Positions 8,301-16,343 of a DNA stretch of 64,000 bases are shown here, piece after piece. How positions within the stretch are numbered: position 1 is the stretch's first letter; every line of letters begins with the position of its first letter. The notes under the pieces are model-generated. The model worked only from the letters and a program-made list of their open reading frames with translations, searched no databases and was not told the origin of the DNA. A program made the translations under genes and the position numbers. The DNA is from Nitrospira sp. (lineage in GTDB: Bacteria; Nitrospirota; Nitrospiria; Nitrospirales; Nitrospiraceae): the NCBI GenBank assembly GCA_030123565.1, contig CP126122.1, positions 941,001 to 1,005,000 on the forward strand, in the 5' to 3' direction.

Positions 8301-9016
8301 AAATGACCAGCCACGGCTGCACTCAATCGCTGCTGGACCAAAGGCGTGGCTTCCTGCTCATCGAGTTTCTTCTGGTGGACGCTGGCCGCCAGCCTCGTTT
8401 GGTAAATACCGGGAGGCGGAGGCGTGCCGGGCTGCACGATGGATGGCGTCCCGCCTGCTTTCTCCCGTTCCGTAATTTGGAGATCCGCGACACAGGCATA
8501 GTTGATGTTCTCATTGGCGTCTGGTCTGGACGGTCCTCCGAACATATTGCCCACGGCGTTCCCGATTCCTTCGGCGGCGTTCAGGCCCATTGAAGCCGCC
8601 GCTCCGGCGACCGCCCCCTGTGGTCCCGCCATACTGGCCATGCCGCTCAGGCCATGGAGGCCGGACATGATCGAAGACCCGATCCCAGATCCATACCCGC
8701 TTGCGACCATGTCCTCGACGGGCAGTTCCACCTTGGTTTGATTGCAATAGACGATATTGGTCAGCACCACATAGGCTGCCGCACGGGGATCCTGCACGAC
8801 CTGGTAGCCCTTTGCATCCAGGCGCGACCCGAGGTCGTTCAACGACATGGCTTGATTGTCGGAGGAGTTGCGATTCTGGAGGAAGACCGTTCTCGCCGTC
8901 GAGGGCGGCAGCATGACGCTATTGCTGGCGAGCAGGTCGGTGTCCCGGACGTTGGCCGCACATCCGGTCGACAGGAGGATTCCGGCCAGAACCCAGCGGA
9001 AAGAACCTGCAGCCAT
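8297..9016 (-). CDS. TraT-like lipoprotein
   Basis: A 239-residue predicted lipoprotein with lipobox LSTGC (Cys19). Its layout is that of the neighbour at 7472 and of TraT: ARTVFLQNRNSSDNQA, AKGYQVVQDPRAAAYVVLTNIVYC, a Gly/Ala-rich hydrophobic middle (GYGSGIGSSIMSGL), then NYACVADLQITERE and a C-terminal EATPLVQQRLSAAV. I start it at 9016 (AAGG upstream), which puts the signal peptide at the N-terminus; ATG 9070 would add 18 polar residues. The two genes look like an old tandem duplication. A surface or stress role is inferred from the family only. Confidence 0.75.
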   Translation of the reverse strand: MAAGSFRWVLAGILLSTGCAANVRDTDLLASNSVMLPPSTARTVFLQNRNSSDNQAMSLNDLGSRLDAKGYQVVQDPRAAAYVVLTNIVYCNQTKVELPVEDMVASGYGSGIGSSIMSGLHGLSGMASMAGPQGAVAGAAASMGLNAAEGIGNAVGNMFGGPSRPDANENINYACVADLQITEREKAGGTPSIVQPGTPPPPGIYQTRLAASVHQKKLDEQEATPLVQQRLSAAVAGHF

Positions 9017-9500
9017 CTGTGCCTTCGTGGGAAATATGTGATCGCCTGCGTCGGGAGAATCGCGGCGCATTCTAGGTGAAAGGCACGGTCGTTTCAATCA
9101 AGAAAATGATGGGCCCACGAAAAAAAACCTCTCCCCAAGTTCTGTGGATATCCCTGTTGATAGTTCCCCGATTGAGTGCCAACGGTCGCGCTAATCCACG
9201 GCCCCCACCACGTTGCCTATTTTTTGGGCATAGGAGTTCAAAATCGGAGAACCACCAGATATTGTGGGTGATGGTGGAAGTGTATGTATTAGCATCCATT
9301 TTTTAATCGTAAATCGGTTTTTTCAGGTCAGTCTGTGGATAGGTGTTTTCTTCGCTCGGACCCAAAACATCTCGCTTGACTTATGCACAGAGGATCTTCG
9401 TCCCTGGGGACGGCGTGATGACTGCACCGGCAAAATCCGCTCCAGGAGAGGCAGCCAAAAGAGTCAAGATGGAAAATTCGTTTTCGGTGGGAATTTCCGG
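9017..9500. other. non-coding stretch with three DnaA-box-like sites
   Basis: No supported gene. Three 9-mers are within one base of TTATCCACA: TGTGGATAT (9143-9151, reverse), TGTGGATAG (9334-9342, reverse) and TTATGCACA (9381-9389, forward). Between them are short AT runs (around 9292-9325). Flanking genes are a TraT-like lipoprotein and an RND pump, not replication genes, so an origin is not claimed. Confidence 0.4.
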
Positions 9501-12500
9501 CTACAGGGGAAGGGGTGCTTTGCGAAGTGGCCCGGCCGGCGACTCTCTCGCGGCACTGTCGAGAACAGTTCGGGCAAGCAGCTGGTAGACGACCGGGACG
9601 AGGAACAGGGTGAGCAAGGTCGAGACCACCAGTCCGTCGATCACGACCAGACCGATGTGACGTCGCCCCGCCGCTCCGGCTCCCGTGGCGAGCGCCAACG
9701 GGAGGGAAGCCAGGATCGTCGAGAGCGTGGTCATGATGATGGGGCGCAGGCGAAGCACGGAGGCCTCGATGATGGCGACGCGAGGAGCCATACCCTCATG
9801 ACGGAGTTGATTGGCGAACTCTACGATGAGGATGGCGTTCTTGGTGACCAGACCGATCAGGATCATGAGGCCGATCTCGCTGTAGATGTTCAGGGTTCCT
9901 CGGAGCAGCAACAGGGCGACCAGGGCTCCGGCCAACGCCGGGGGAACCGAGAACAGGACGGTCACCGGATGGCTGAAGCTCTCGAATTGCGCCGCCAGGA
10001 TCAAATAGACGACCAGCAGCGCCAGGAGGAACGTGATGTGGAGGTTGCCGCTCGATTCCTTGAACTCTTTCGATTCTCCCGCATAGCTGATGCTGGCGCC
10101 TGCGGGCAAGTGCTCGCGGGCGACCTGCTCCAGTGAGGCAAGCGATCGGCTGAGCGTGGAACCGGACTCCACACCGGCACTGATCGTCACGGCCCGCAGC
10201 TTCTCGTAATGGTTGAGCTGTTTCGGCGCGACGGTTTCGCGCAGGGTCACGAGGTTGCTGAGCGGAATCAGATCTCCCTGGGCGCCTCGGACCTGCAACT
10301 GCTCGATGTCCGATCGCGTGCTGCGGTGGTGGGGCAGCGTCTGCATGATGACGGGATACTCTTTCCCTTCCCTCATGAACATGGAGGCCCGGCGTCCTCC
10401 CAGGAATACTTCCAAGGTTCTGCCGATCGTCTCGATCGGGATCCCCAGGTCTGCGGCCTTGTCGCGGTTGATGTCTACGCGTAATTCGGGCTTGTTGAGG
10501 TCCAGATCGCTTTCAAAATCGGCCAATGACGGATTGCCGGCCAGATCGTGACGGATGCGGGCCGCGGTCTCGTCCAGCACCCTGTACGAAGGCCCGCGGA
10601 CGACCAACTGCACCGGCGTCTTACTCTCTTCCTGATTGAACGGCGGAGGGTTGATCGCAAAGGCCGTCACGCCTGGGATCGCCGAAAGAGCGGGCTGCAC
10701 GCCGTCGATGATGTCCCGTTGATGACGGCTTCTGTCGGACCAGTCCTTGAGCGTGACCCAGGTGACTGCACGGTTTACGAGCGTCGGCCGCCAACCTCGC
10801 GCGACGACGGTGTAGTAGGAGTCCATTTCGGGAATCTGAGAGAGAGCACGTTCCGTCTCTTTGGCATACCGGTCGGTGTAGTCGAGGGTGGCTCCTTCGG
10901 GCGCATTGACATGGACTGCGAACCAGCCTGTGTCCTCCAGCGGGGCCAGTTCGCCGGGAAGCCACCACATGAGCAGGCCGCTGATCGCCAGCGAGACGAG
11001 GGCGACGGTCATCACGACGGCCTTCATTCCCAACGCGCGTTCCAGCGCGCGGCGATAATGCCGGGTGAGCCATTGGAGCCAACCGGCCGTATCCAGGCTG
11101 GAACGGTCCGAAGAAGACCCGCCCCCTGCGGCGGTTCCCAGCAGGCGGGCGCACATGGCCGGGGTGAGGGTCAGTGCGATGAACCCAGACAGGAGGACCG
11201 AGCCTGCCACGGCGATTCCGAGTTCGGCAAACAGACGGCCGACGATGCCGGGGAGAAAAATGATCGGCAGGAAGACTGCCGCGAGCGTCAACGTCGTCGA
11301 GATGACGGCAAAGCCGATTTCACGGCTGCCCTCGACGGCGGCCTGCACGGGGCTCAAGCCCCTTTCGATCCGGCGGTAGACGTTCTCCACCACGACGATG
11401 GCATCGTCCACGACCAGCCCGATCGCCAGCACGAACCCCAGCAGGGTGATCGTATTGATCGAGCTGCCGGTCGCCTGCATGATGACGAACGTGCCCAGAA
11501 TCGATCCTGGAATCGCGACGGCCGGAATGAGCGTGGCACGAACAGTGCGAAGGAACAGGAAGACGACGAGCACGACGAGGACCACGGACAGCCAGACCGC
11601 GTGGTACACCTCGTGGAGCGACCGTTCGATATAGATGGAACTGTCGAAGGCCGTGATGAGTTTCATGCCCTCCGGCAGCAGTGCTTCCAGCGACGGCAAC
11701 GTGTTCTTGACGGCCCACGCCGCCGCCAGCGTATTGGCCTTGGACTGTTTCATGATCCCTAGTCCGACGGCCGGTTTGCCGTTGACGCGCACGAGTTTCC
11801 GGTCGTCTTCCGGGCCGATTTCGGCCTGGCCGACATCCTGCAGCCGGACCGGATAGCCGTCCCGATAGGTCAGGATGAGCTGGTTGAACTGCGCCGGTTG
11901 CTCCAACCCTCCGCCCATGCGGACACTGAACTCCCGCTGCGTACTCTCGATGCGTCCGGTCGGCATGGACACGTTTTGAGTCAGGAGGGCCTCTTCGACA
12001 TCCTGTACCGTCAACCGCCGAGAGGCGAGCCGGTTCGGGTCCAGCCAGATACGCATGGCATAACGCCGCCCTCCGTCGAGCATGACGCTGGAAACGCCGG
12101 GCAGAGGGGAGAGGCGATCCTTGAGCTGGCGTTCGGCGAAGTCCGTCATCTCCAACTCGGTATGCCGATCGCTGATCAGGGCGAGCCACATGATGCCGTC
12201 CGCTTCGCTGTCTTCCTTCATGACCAGCGGCGCTTCGATGCCGCGAGGCAGGAGTTGCCGGACTCGATCGACCCGGTCCCGCACGTCGTTGGCTGCCGCG
12301 TCCAGGTTGCGTGTCAAGGCGAATTCCAGCCCGATCGTGGAGAGTCCCTCCCGGCTGGCGGATCGCAGCGTGCGGAGGCCTTCGATGCCGCTGAGCGCAT
12401 CCTCCAGCACGGCCGTGATGTCCGTTTCCACCAATTGCGCATCCGCGCTCGGATAGACGGTCAGGACCGACACGACGGGGAAGGTAATGTCCGGGTACTC

Positions 12501-12605
12501 GCGGACCGGCAGGCGAGAAAAGGACAGCAACCCGAACAGCATCAGCAACAGGGTCGCAACGGTCGCGAGGACGGGACGCTGTATCGACAGTTCGGACAGT
12601 TTCAT
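9501..12605 (-). CDS. RND efflux transporter, HAE-1 (AcrB-like) inner-membrane pump
   Basis: A 1034-residue pump of the usual RND length. The N-terminus (SIQRPVLATVATLLLMLFGLLSF) is the first membrane helix. The proton-relay helix carries VVDDAIVVVENV, with the paired aspartates expected near residue 400. PVREYPDITFPVVSV and the second-half helices (SVPPALAGALVALLLL, TKNAILIVEFANQLRHEG) are standard HAE-1 features. It works with the adaptor gene directly upstream (23-base gap); no outer-membrane TolC-type gene is present in the window. The same strand upstream carries tonB-exbBD and a receptor, so export of a siderophore or metal complex is one possible role. Confidence 0.92.
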   Translation of the reverse strand: MKLSELSIQRPVLATVATLLLMLFGLLSFSRLPVREYPDITFPVVSVLTVYPSADAQLVETDITAVLEDALSGIEGLRTLRSASREGLSTIGLEFALTRNLDAAANDVRDRVDRVRQLLPRGIEAPLVMKEDSEADGIMWLALISDRHTELEMTDFAERQLKDRLSPLPGVSSVMLDGGRRYAMRIWLDPNRLASRRLTVQDVEEALLTQNVSMPTGRIESTQREFSVRMGGGLEQPAQFNQLILTYRDGYPVRLQDVGQAEIGPEDDRKLVRVNGKPAVGLGIMKQSKANTLAAAWAVKNTLPSLEALLPEGMKLITAFDSSIYIERSLHEVYHAVWLSVVLVVLVVFLFLRTVRATLIPAVAIPGSILGTFVIMQATGSSINTITLLGFVLAIGLVVDDAIVVVENVYRRIERGLSPVQAAVEGSREIGFAVISTTLTLAAVFLPIIFLPGIVGRLFAELGIAVAGSVLLSGFIALTLTPAMCARLLGTAAGGGSSSDRSSLDTAGWLQWLTRHYRRALERALGMKAVVMTVALVSLAISGLLMWWLPGELAPLEDTGWFAVHVNAPEGATLDYTDRYAKETERALSQIPEMDSYYTVVARGWRPTLVNRAVTWVTLKDWSDRSRHQRDIIDGVQPALSAIPGVTAFAINPPPFNQEESKTPVQLVVRGPSYRVLDETAARIRHDLAGNPSLADFESDLDLNKPELRVDINRDKAADLGIPIETIGRTLEVFLGGRRASMFMREGKEYPVIMQTLPHHRSTRSDIEQLQVRGAQGDLIPLSNLVTLRETVAPKQLNHYEKLRAVTISAGVESGSTLSRSLASLEQVAREHLPAGASISYAGESKEFKESSGNLHITFLLALLVVYLILAAQFESFSHPVTVLFSVPPALAGALVALLLLRGTLNIYSEIGLMILIGLVTKNAILIVEFANQLRHEGMAPRVAIIEASVLRLRPIIMTTLSTILASLPLALATGAGAAGRRHIGLVVIDGLVVSTLLTLFLVPVVYQLLARTVLDSAARESPAGPLRKAPLPL

Positions 12606-12628
12606 GGGGACGATGGAGGAGCGTGCTC

Positions 12629-13705
12629 TTATCGGGGCGTTGTCGAGAGAGCGAGAATCGACTCGCCGTCTCGGAGTTTGTGGTGGCCGACCCGGACGAT
12701 CACGTCCTGTTCCTCTAGTCCAGTCAAGACCTGCACGAATCCCCCCGTGCGAGTTCCAAGCCGCACTTCGGTCTGATGGGCCTTCCCGTCTTGGGCACGA
12801 TACACGAAGGTCTGATTCTGCTTGGGAACCACGGCTTCTTCCGGGATCAAGAGCACACGTTCCTGATGGCCGACCGTGAGGAGGACTTGCGCGAACATCC
12901 CAGGCCGGAGGCGCTGGTTCGGATTCGGGATACGGGCACGCACCTGGACGGCCCGCGTGGTCATATCCACCTGGGGATCGATGACGTAGACGGTGCCGTG
13001 GAAGGTTTCTTCCGGATAGGCGTCCGTGGTCAGGTCGATGGGTTGGCCGGGAGCCAGGTGGCGAAGCAGGGTCTCCGGAACCTTGAAGTCGATCTTGAGG
13101 GTGTCGAGGTCTTCGAGATTCACCAGATCCAAGCCAGCGGTCACGAAGTCGCCCGGAGACACCCGGCGAATTCCCGTCAGTCCGTCGAACGGCGCGCGGA
13201 CCTTCGTCTTGGCCAGGCGCGTGGCATAGAGCGCATGGTTGGCGTGGGCAACCTGCAGCGCCCCGGCCGCCTCGTCGAGCTGTTGCTTCGGGACATACCG
13301 TTTTCCGTCCAGATCCAGTTGCTTGAGCCGTTCATAGGTCAGGCGTGACACCTTGAGCTGGGCTGCGGCCTGGGCCAATTCCGCTTGGAGTTCGGAATCC
13401 TCCAACTCGATGAGCAGGGAGTCCTTCTCGACCGCCTGGCCTTCGTGAAACAGCACCTGGCGGATCCGCCCAGCGATCTCGGGTCGGATCATGATCGACT
13501 CGTTGGCGCGAAGCGTTCCGACCGCCTTGATGGTCTGGCGGATCGTATCGATCGTGACCGGTGCGAGGACCACCGGGACCCCCGGAGGCGCGCCGTCCGG
13601 CGCCTCCGAGGCCGGGACTGCCGTCAGGCCGATCCACTTCGTGATGAACAGCGCCGACAGGGCGAGCGGCACGACCACGAGCAGATAGGCGGTGCGACGG
13701 GTCAC
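12629..13705 (-). CDS. RND periplasmic adaptor (membrane fusion protein)
   Basis: A 358-residue adaptor linking the RND pump to an outer-membrane channel. It has an N-terminal membrane anchor (AYLLVVVPLALSALFI) and a split lipoyl-like domain (ESIMIRPEIAGRIRQVLFHEGQAV and TKVRAPFDGLTGIRRVSPGDFV). Between these lies a helical hairpin, then beta-barrel parts (GQPIDLTTDAYPEETFHGTVYVIDP). The start is a GTG sharing GTGA with the stop of the preceding gene, so it is translationally coupled. The pump gene follows after 23 bases. Confidence 0.9.
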   Translation of the reverse strand: MTRRTAYLLVVVPLALSALFITKWIGLTAVPASEAPDGAPPGVPVVLAPVTIDTIRQTIKAVGTLRANESIMIRPEIAGRIRQVLFHEGQAVEKDSLLIELEDSELQAELAQAAAQLKVSRLTYERLKQLDLDGKRYVPKQQLDEAAGALQVAHANHALYATRLAKTKVRAPFDGLTGIRRVSPGDFVTAGLDLVNLEDLDTLKIDFKVPETLLRHLAPGQPIDLTTDAYPEETFHGTVYVIDPQVDMTTRAVQVRARIPNPNQRLRPGMFAQVLLTVGHQERVLLIPEEAVVPKQNQTFVYRAQDGKAHQTEVRLGTRTGGFVQVLTGLEEQDVIVRVGHHKLRDGESILALSTTPR

Positions 13706-14154
13706 TTAAACTCGAGTTTCTTGAGTCCATGCACGGGCATCTCGACCTGTCCGAAATCCGATTCGCCCTTGAAACTGCCGTCGATGGCGAGGGGAAATTC
13801 CCCCGTCTTGCCATTGGTCAGGGTGATGAACAGGGTGGGGAGAGCCTTTTCAGCCCCCGGTTTCACCTCGACCTGTTTGATCCCATCGAACTTGATGTTG
13901 ACGGTGGCAGTGCCTCGTCTGACCGGTAGGTGTTTCAATTCGTGAGGAATGAACGAGGTTTCGCTGACCTTTTCCTCCCAGTAAAACGAGACGTTCTTGA
14001 TATCGGTTTGCGTCTCTTTCGCATCGGTCGCGACCACGTGGAAGGGTCTGTCTCCGTTCTGTGCCCAGGCGGACAAGCCGGTGAGACAGAGGAATGCTCC
14101 TGCCGCTGCGAGGATGGTGAAGCACTGTCGGATGTGTTGTGAACGTTGCGTCAT
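13702..14154 (-). CDS. periplasmic protein of unknown function
   Basis: A 150-residue exported protein. The signal peptide (CFTILAAAGAFLCLTGLSAWAQ) ends near residue 32 and the mature part is mostly beta-type sequence with no cysteine. GGAGG lies before the ATG at 14154. The gene sits between tonB and the RND adaptor and overlaps the adaptor by four bases, so it is probably made with the pump. I do not recognise the family. Confidence 0.7.
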   Translation of the reverse strand: MTQRSQHIRQCFTILAAAGAFLCLTGLSAWAQNGDRPFHVVATDAKETQTDIKNVSFYWEEKVSETSFIPHELKHLPVRRGTATVNIKFDGIKQVEVKPGAEKALPTLFITLTNGKTGEFPLAIDGSFKGESDFGQVEMPVHGLKKLEFK

Positions 14155-14187
14155 GGGTTCCTCCGATCGGTCGATAAAAAGTTTCGA

Positions 14188-15243
14188 CTATTCCATGCGG
14201 TATGAGAAGGGCAGATCGAGTTCGACTTTCGATTGTGACAACCGGTGCTTGACTTCGAGGGGAAAGGCGTTGCGCACCATGTCCAGGGTGTGGCGGTCCA
14301 AGATATGGTGGCCCGAACTTTCTTCCAGGACCAGGTCGAGCAGATGGACCGAGGCGCCCCGCTGCTCGATCGTCAATCGCAGAATGACCCTGCCTTCCCA
14401 ACGGTTGCGCCTGGCCTCCGTCGGGTATCGCTTGCGTTGCTCAACTGTGGACCAGAGGGCTTGCGACAGCCACCCATAATCGGGCCTTTCGCTGGGCCTG
14501 GCGTGAATCGTCCTGTGCCGGACCATACGTTGTTGGACGGTGGGGACGGCGCGATCGACGACGGCCTGTTCCACCTGCTGCGGGGCTTCGACGGCAGCCT
14601 GCGATTCCTCGATTCGGCCACGATCAGCGACGGAGGGTGCGGCCACGATCTGTTGGTCCTGGGTCGATTGACTGGGTGGTGCCGCCACCACCGGTTGGGT
14701 CATCACCTGTGGGACAGCCGACAGCTGTTGTTCCACCGACTGGACCTGCTCAACCGACGTCTCAGCCCGCGTCACGGTCTGCGCGATCTCGGTGGTGGGC
14801 CTCACTTCCTCCTGGATCGAACGGGTGACGGTTTCGACCTGTTGCTGCGTGGGCTGTGGAACCGGTTGGGCGGTTTCAACCGGCATCGATTCCTGAACCG
14901 GCTGGACTTCTTGAACCGGTTGGACCTGCTGGACCGATTGCATTGTCTGCACGACCGGTTCGGTCTTGACCGGTCGGCTTTTTCTGGGTGTGGGAGGGGT
15001 GACCGGCTGAGGGGGCGGCGGCGCCTCGGCAGCAGGGGGCGGCGCGACCGGTTCAGCCGGGGGAGGGGAAGGCTGCACAACCGAGACGTCCCACTTGAAT
15101 GTGTCCGGCGGCGGCGGAGGGGTCAGTTCCGCCACCAACGCCATGGCGGCGCTGACGAGTACTGTATGGGTCGTGACGGAGAGTGCCCAGCAGAGCGACG
15201 AGCGCCGCCGGTGCGAACCCTCTCCGTGAGACGATGCGCTCAT
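14188..15243 (-). CDS. tonB: TonB energy transducer
   Basis: A 351-residue TonB-like protein. One N-terminal membrane helix (ALSVTTHTVLVSAAMALVAEL) is followed by a long Pro/Gln/Val-rich periplasmic spacer (PPPPP, PPPAAEAPPPPQPVTPP, then repeats of QPVQEV). The C-terminal receptor-binding domain holds KRYPTEARRNRWEGRV and VHLLDLVLEESSGHHILD. It transmits proton-motive force from ExbBD to the outer-membrane receptors. It starts inside the exbD stop (ATGA). The Gln/Val-rich spacer is longer than the one in the second TonB at 33073, which may reflect a different partner set. Confidence 0.92.
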   Translation of the reverse strand: MSASSHGEGSHRRRSSLCWALSVTTHTVLVSAAMALVAELTPPPPPDTFKWDVSVVQPSPPPAEPVAPPPAAEAPPPPQPVTPPTPRKSRPVKTEPVVQTMQSVQQVQPVQEVQPVQESMPVETAQPVPQPTQQQVETVTRSIQEEVRPTTEIAQTVTRAETSVEQVQSVEQQLSAVPQVMTQPVVAAPPSQSTQDQQIVAAPSVADRGRIEESQAAVEAPQQVEQAVVDRAVPTVQQRMVRHRTIHARPSERPDYGWLSQALWSTVEQRKRYPTEARRNRWEGRVILRLTIEQRGASVHLLDLVLEESSGHHILDRHTLDMVRNAFPLEVKHRLSQSKVELDLPFSYRME

Positions 15244-15614
15244 GATCGCACCACTTCCAGATTGACCTGTTTGAAGCCCAACCCGCGCACTTCGTCCACC
15301 ACCGAGACGAACCGTTCGAGCAGGGTCACCCGGTCGGCCCGCACCAGCACCGAGTATTCGCGCGGGTGCGGCGTGAGGACGATTTTCAAGCCGTCCGACG
15401 GAACCGGCCGGTCGTTCATGAAGAGCTGCCCTTCGGAGGTGAGCGTGATCACCAGCGGAACATCTTTCCGGTCGCCTGCTTCCTTGGCCTTCGCCAACTC
15501 GACCGGAACTCGTCCCGTGGTGATGAAGGTCGCGGTGGTCAGGACGATGACCAGCAGGACCAACATGACATCGACGAGCGGGATGACGTTGATGTCCTGC
15601 AGCTCACGCTTCAT
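15240..15614 (-). CDS. exbD: biopolymer transport protein ExbD
   Basis: A 124-residue protein with the ExbD/TolR pattern: DINVIPLVDVMLVLLVIVL near the N-terminus, containing the membrane aspartate (about residue 15), then a periplasmic domain (VPLVITLTSEGQLFMNDRPV, VLVRADRVTLLERFVSVVDEV). It forms the proton channel with ExbB. It overlaps exbB by 11 bases and tonB by four. Confidence 0.93.
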   Translation of the reverse strand: MKRELQDINVIPLVDVMLVLLVIVLTTATFITTGRVPVELAKAKEAGDRKDVPLVITLTSEGQLFMNDRPVPSDGLKIVLTPHPREYSVLVRADRVTLLERFVSVVDEVRGLGFKQVNLEVVRS

Positions 15615-16029
15615 GCAGCACCTTGAACTGTGTCAATAGGACTGTCACCCGCCGCCGCAACATGTTGTTCAGGACCACACAGGGTATGGCAACCAACAGG
15701 CCGACCGCGGTGGCCTTGAGCGCCAGGCTCAACCCCACCATGATGGTTTGGACCGCCATCGTGCCGGAGGTGCCCATGGTGTGGAAGGTCAGCATGATGC
15801 CGAGCACCGTGCCGAGCAGTCCGATGTAGGGCGCGTTGGCTGCGACGGTGCCGATGACCACGAGCCGTTTGGTCAAGGCCACCTCGAATTCTTGAAGGGT
15901 GCGGAAGCGGCGTAGATCGACGCGTCGGAAGAAGATCCAGCGTTCCATGGCCACGGCCGCCGCCCACATGCTCAATACGATGAGGAGGCCGATGATGCCG
16001 TAATCGACAAACCCCTTGAGTCCCTCCAC
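15604..16029 (-). CDS. exbB: biopolymer transport protein ExbB
   Basis: A 141-residue, short ExbB/TolQ-family protein. The start GTG 16029 (VEGLKGFVDYGIIGLLIVL) is fixed by AAAGGA seven bases upstream; the longer open frame upstream is unrelated sequence. Three membrane segments are visible, including IGTVAANAPYIGLLGTVLGIMLTF and LKATAVGLLVAIPCVVLNNML, both diagnostic for the family. It provides the proton-channel scaffold of the TonB motor. Directly upstream lies a remnant of a PepSY gene. Confidence 0.9.
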   Translation of the reverse strand: MEGLKGFVDYGIIGLLIVLSMWAAAVAMERWIFFRRVDLRRFRTLQEFEVALTKRLVVIGTVAANAPYIGLLGTVLGIMLTFHTMGTSGTMAVQTIMVGLSLALKATAVGLLVAIPCVVLNNMLRRRVTVLLTQFKVLHEA

Positions 16030-16112
16030 GGTGAAATCCTTTCTCTGTGGGGCTTCACAACAGGTTCCGCACGATTTCGTCGGGCGAAAACATGACTCTG
16101 GGCGCAAGGCAC

Positions 16113-16328
16113 CTATTGGGTAAGACGTGTGAGCCAGGTGATTCCACACCTCCTCACGAATAATTTTTTTCCTAACAGCGGACTGCGACAAACACCGAGC
16201 CAATGGCCGATTTCATCCCAGAAGATCAGCGGCAGGCCGGTGAGGCAGAGCAGCAGCAGAAACGCTGTGCAGACCAGGCTCGTCCATCTGTGGATGAGAT
16301 AGTGCCGTTTGAACACATGGATGGTCAT
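16113..16328 (-). pseudogene. 5' remnant of a PepSY-associated membrane protein gene
   Basis: The first 45 codons match the start of the intact PepSY gene at 20808-21974 at 34 of 45 positions (shared stretch WTSLVC, then FLLLLCLTGLPLIF). After WLG the similarity ends, the frame runs 26 unrelated codons and stops. The full gene has 388 codons. It sits directly after a TonB-dependent receptor, exactly where the intact gene lies in the second cassette. A deletion joining the old gene start to the exbB leader explains this best. Confidence 0.8.
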
Positions 16329-16343
16329 GGCACGGTGGACTGA

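Noticed and set aside
7472..9016. Conjugative element, because of two TraT-like genes
   Set aside because: No other transfer, relaxase or partition gene is present; TraT-like proteins also occur outside plasmids.
9017..9500. Chromosomal origin
   Set aside because: Only three boxes and no dnaA, dnaN, parAB or similar genes nearby; reported as a site cluster instead.
9264..12776. Long plus-strand frames opposite the RND and adaptor genes
   Set aside because: They mirror the codons of well-identified minus-strand genes and have Arg/Gly/His-rich composition.
15604..16203. Longer ExbB with 58 extra N-terminal residues
   Set aside because: The extra part is not hydrophobic, lies over the PepSY remnant region, and GTG 16029 has a good ribosome site.
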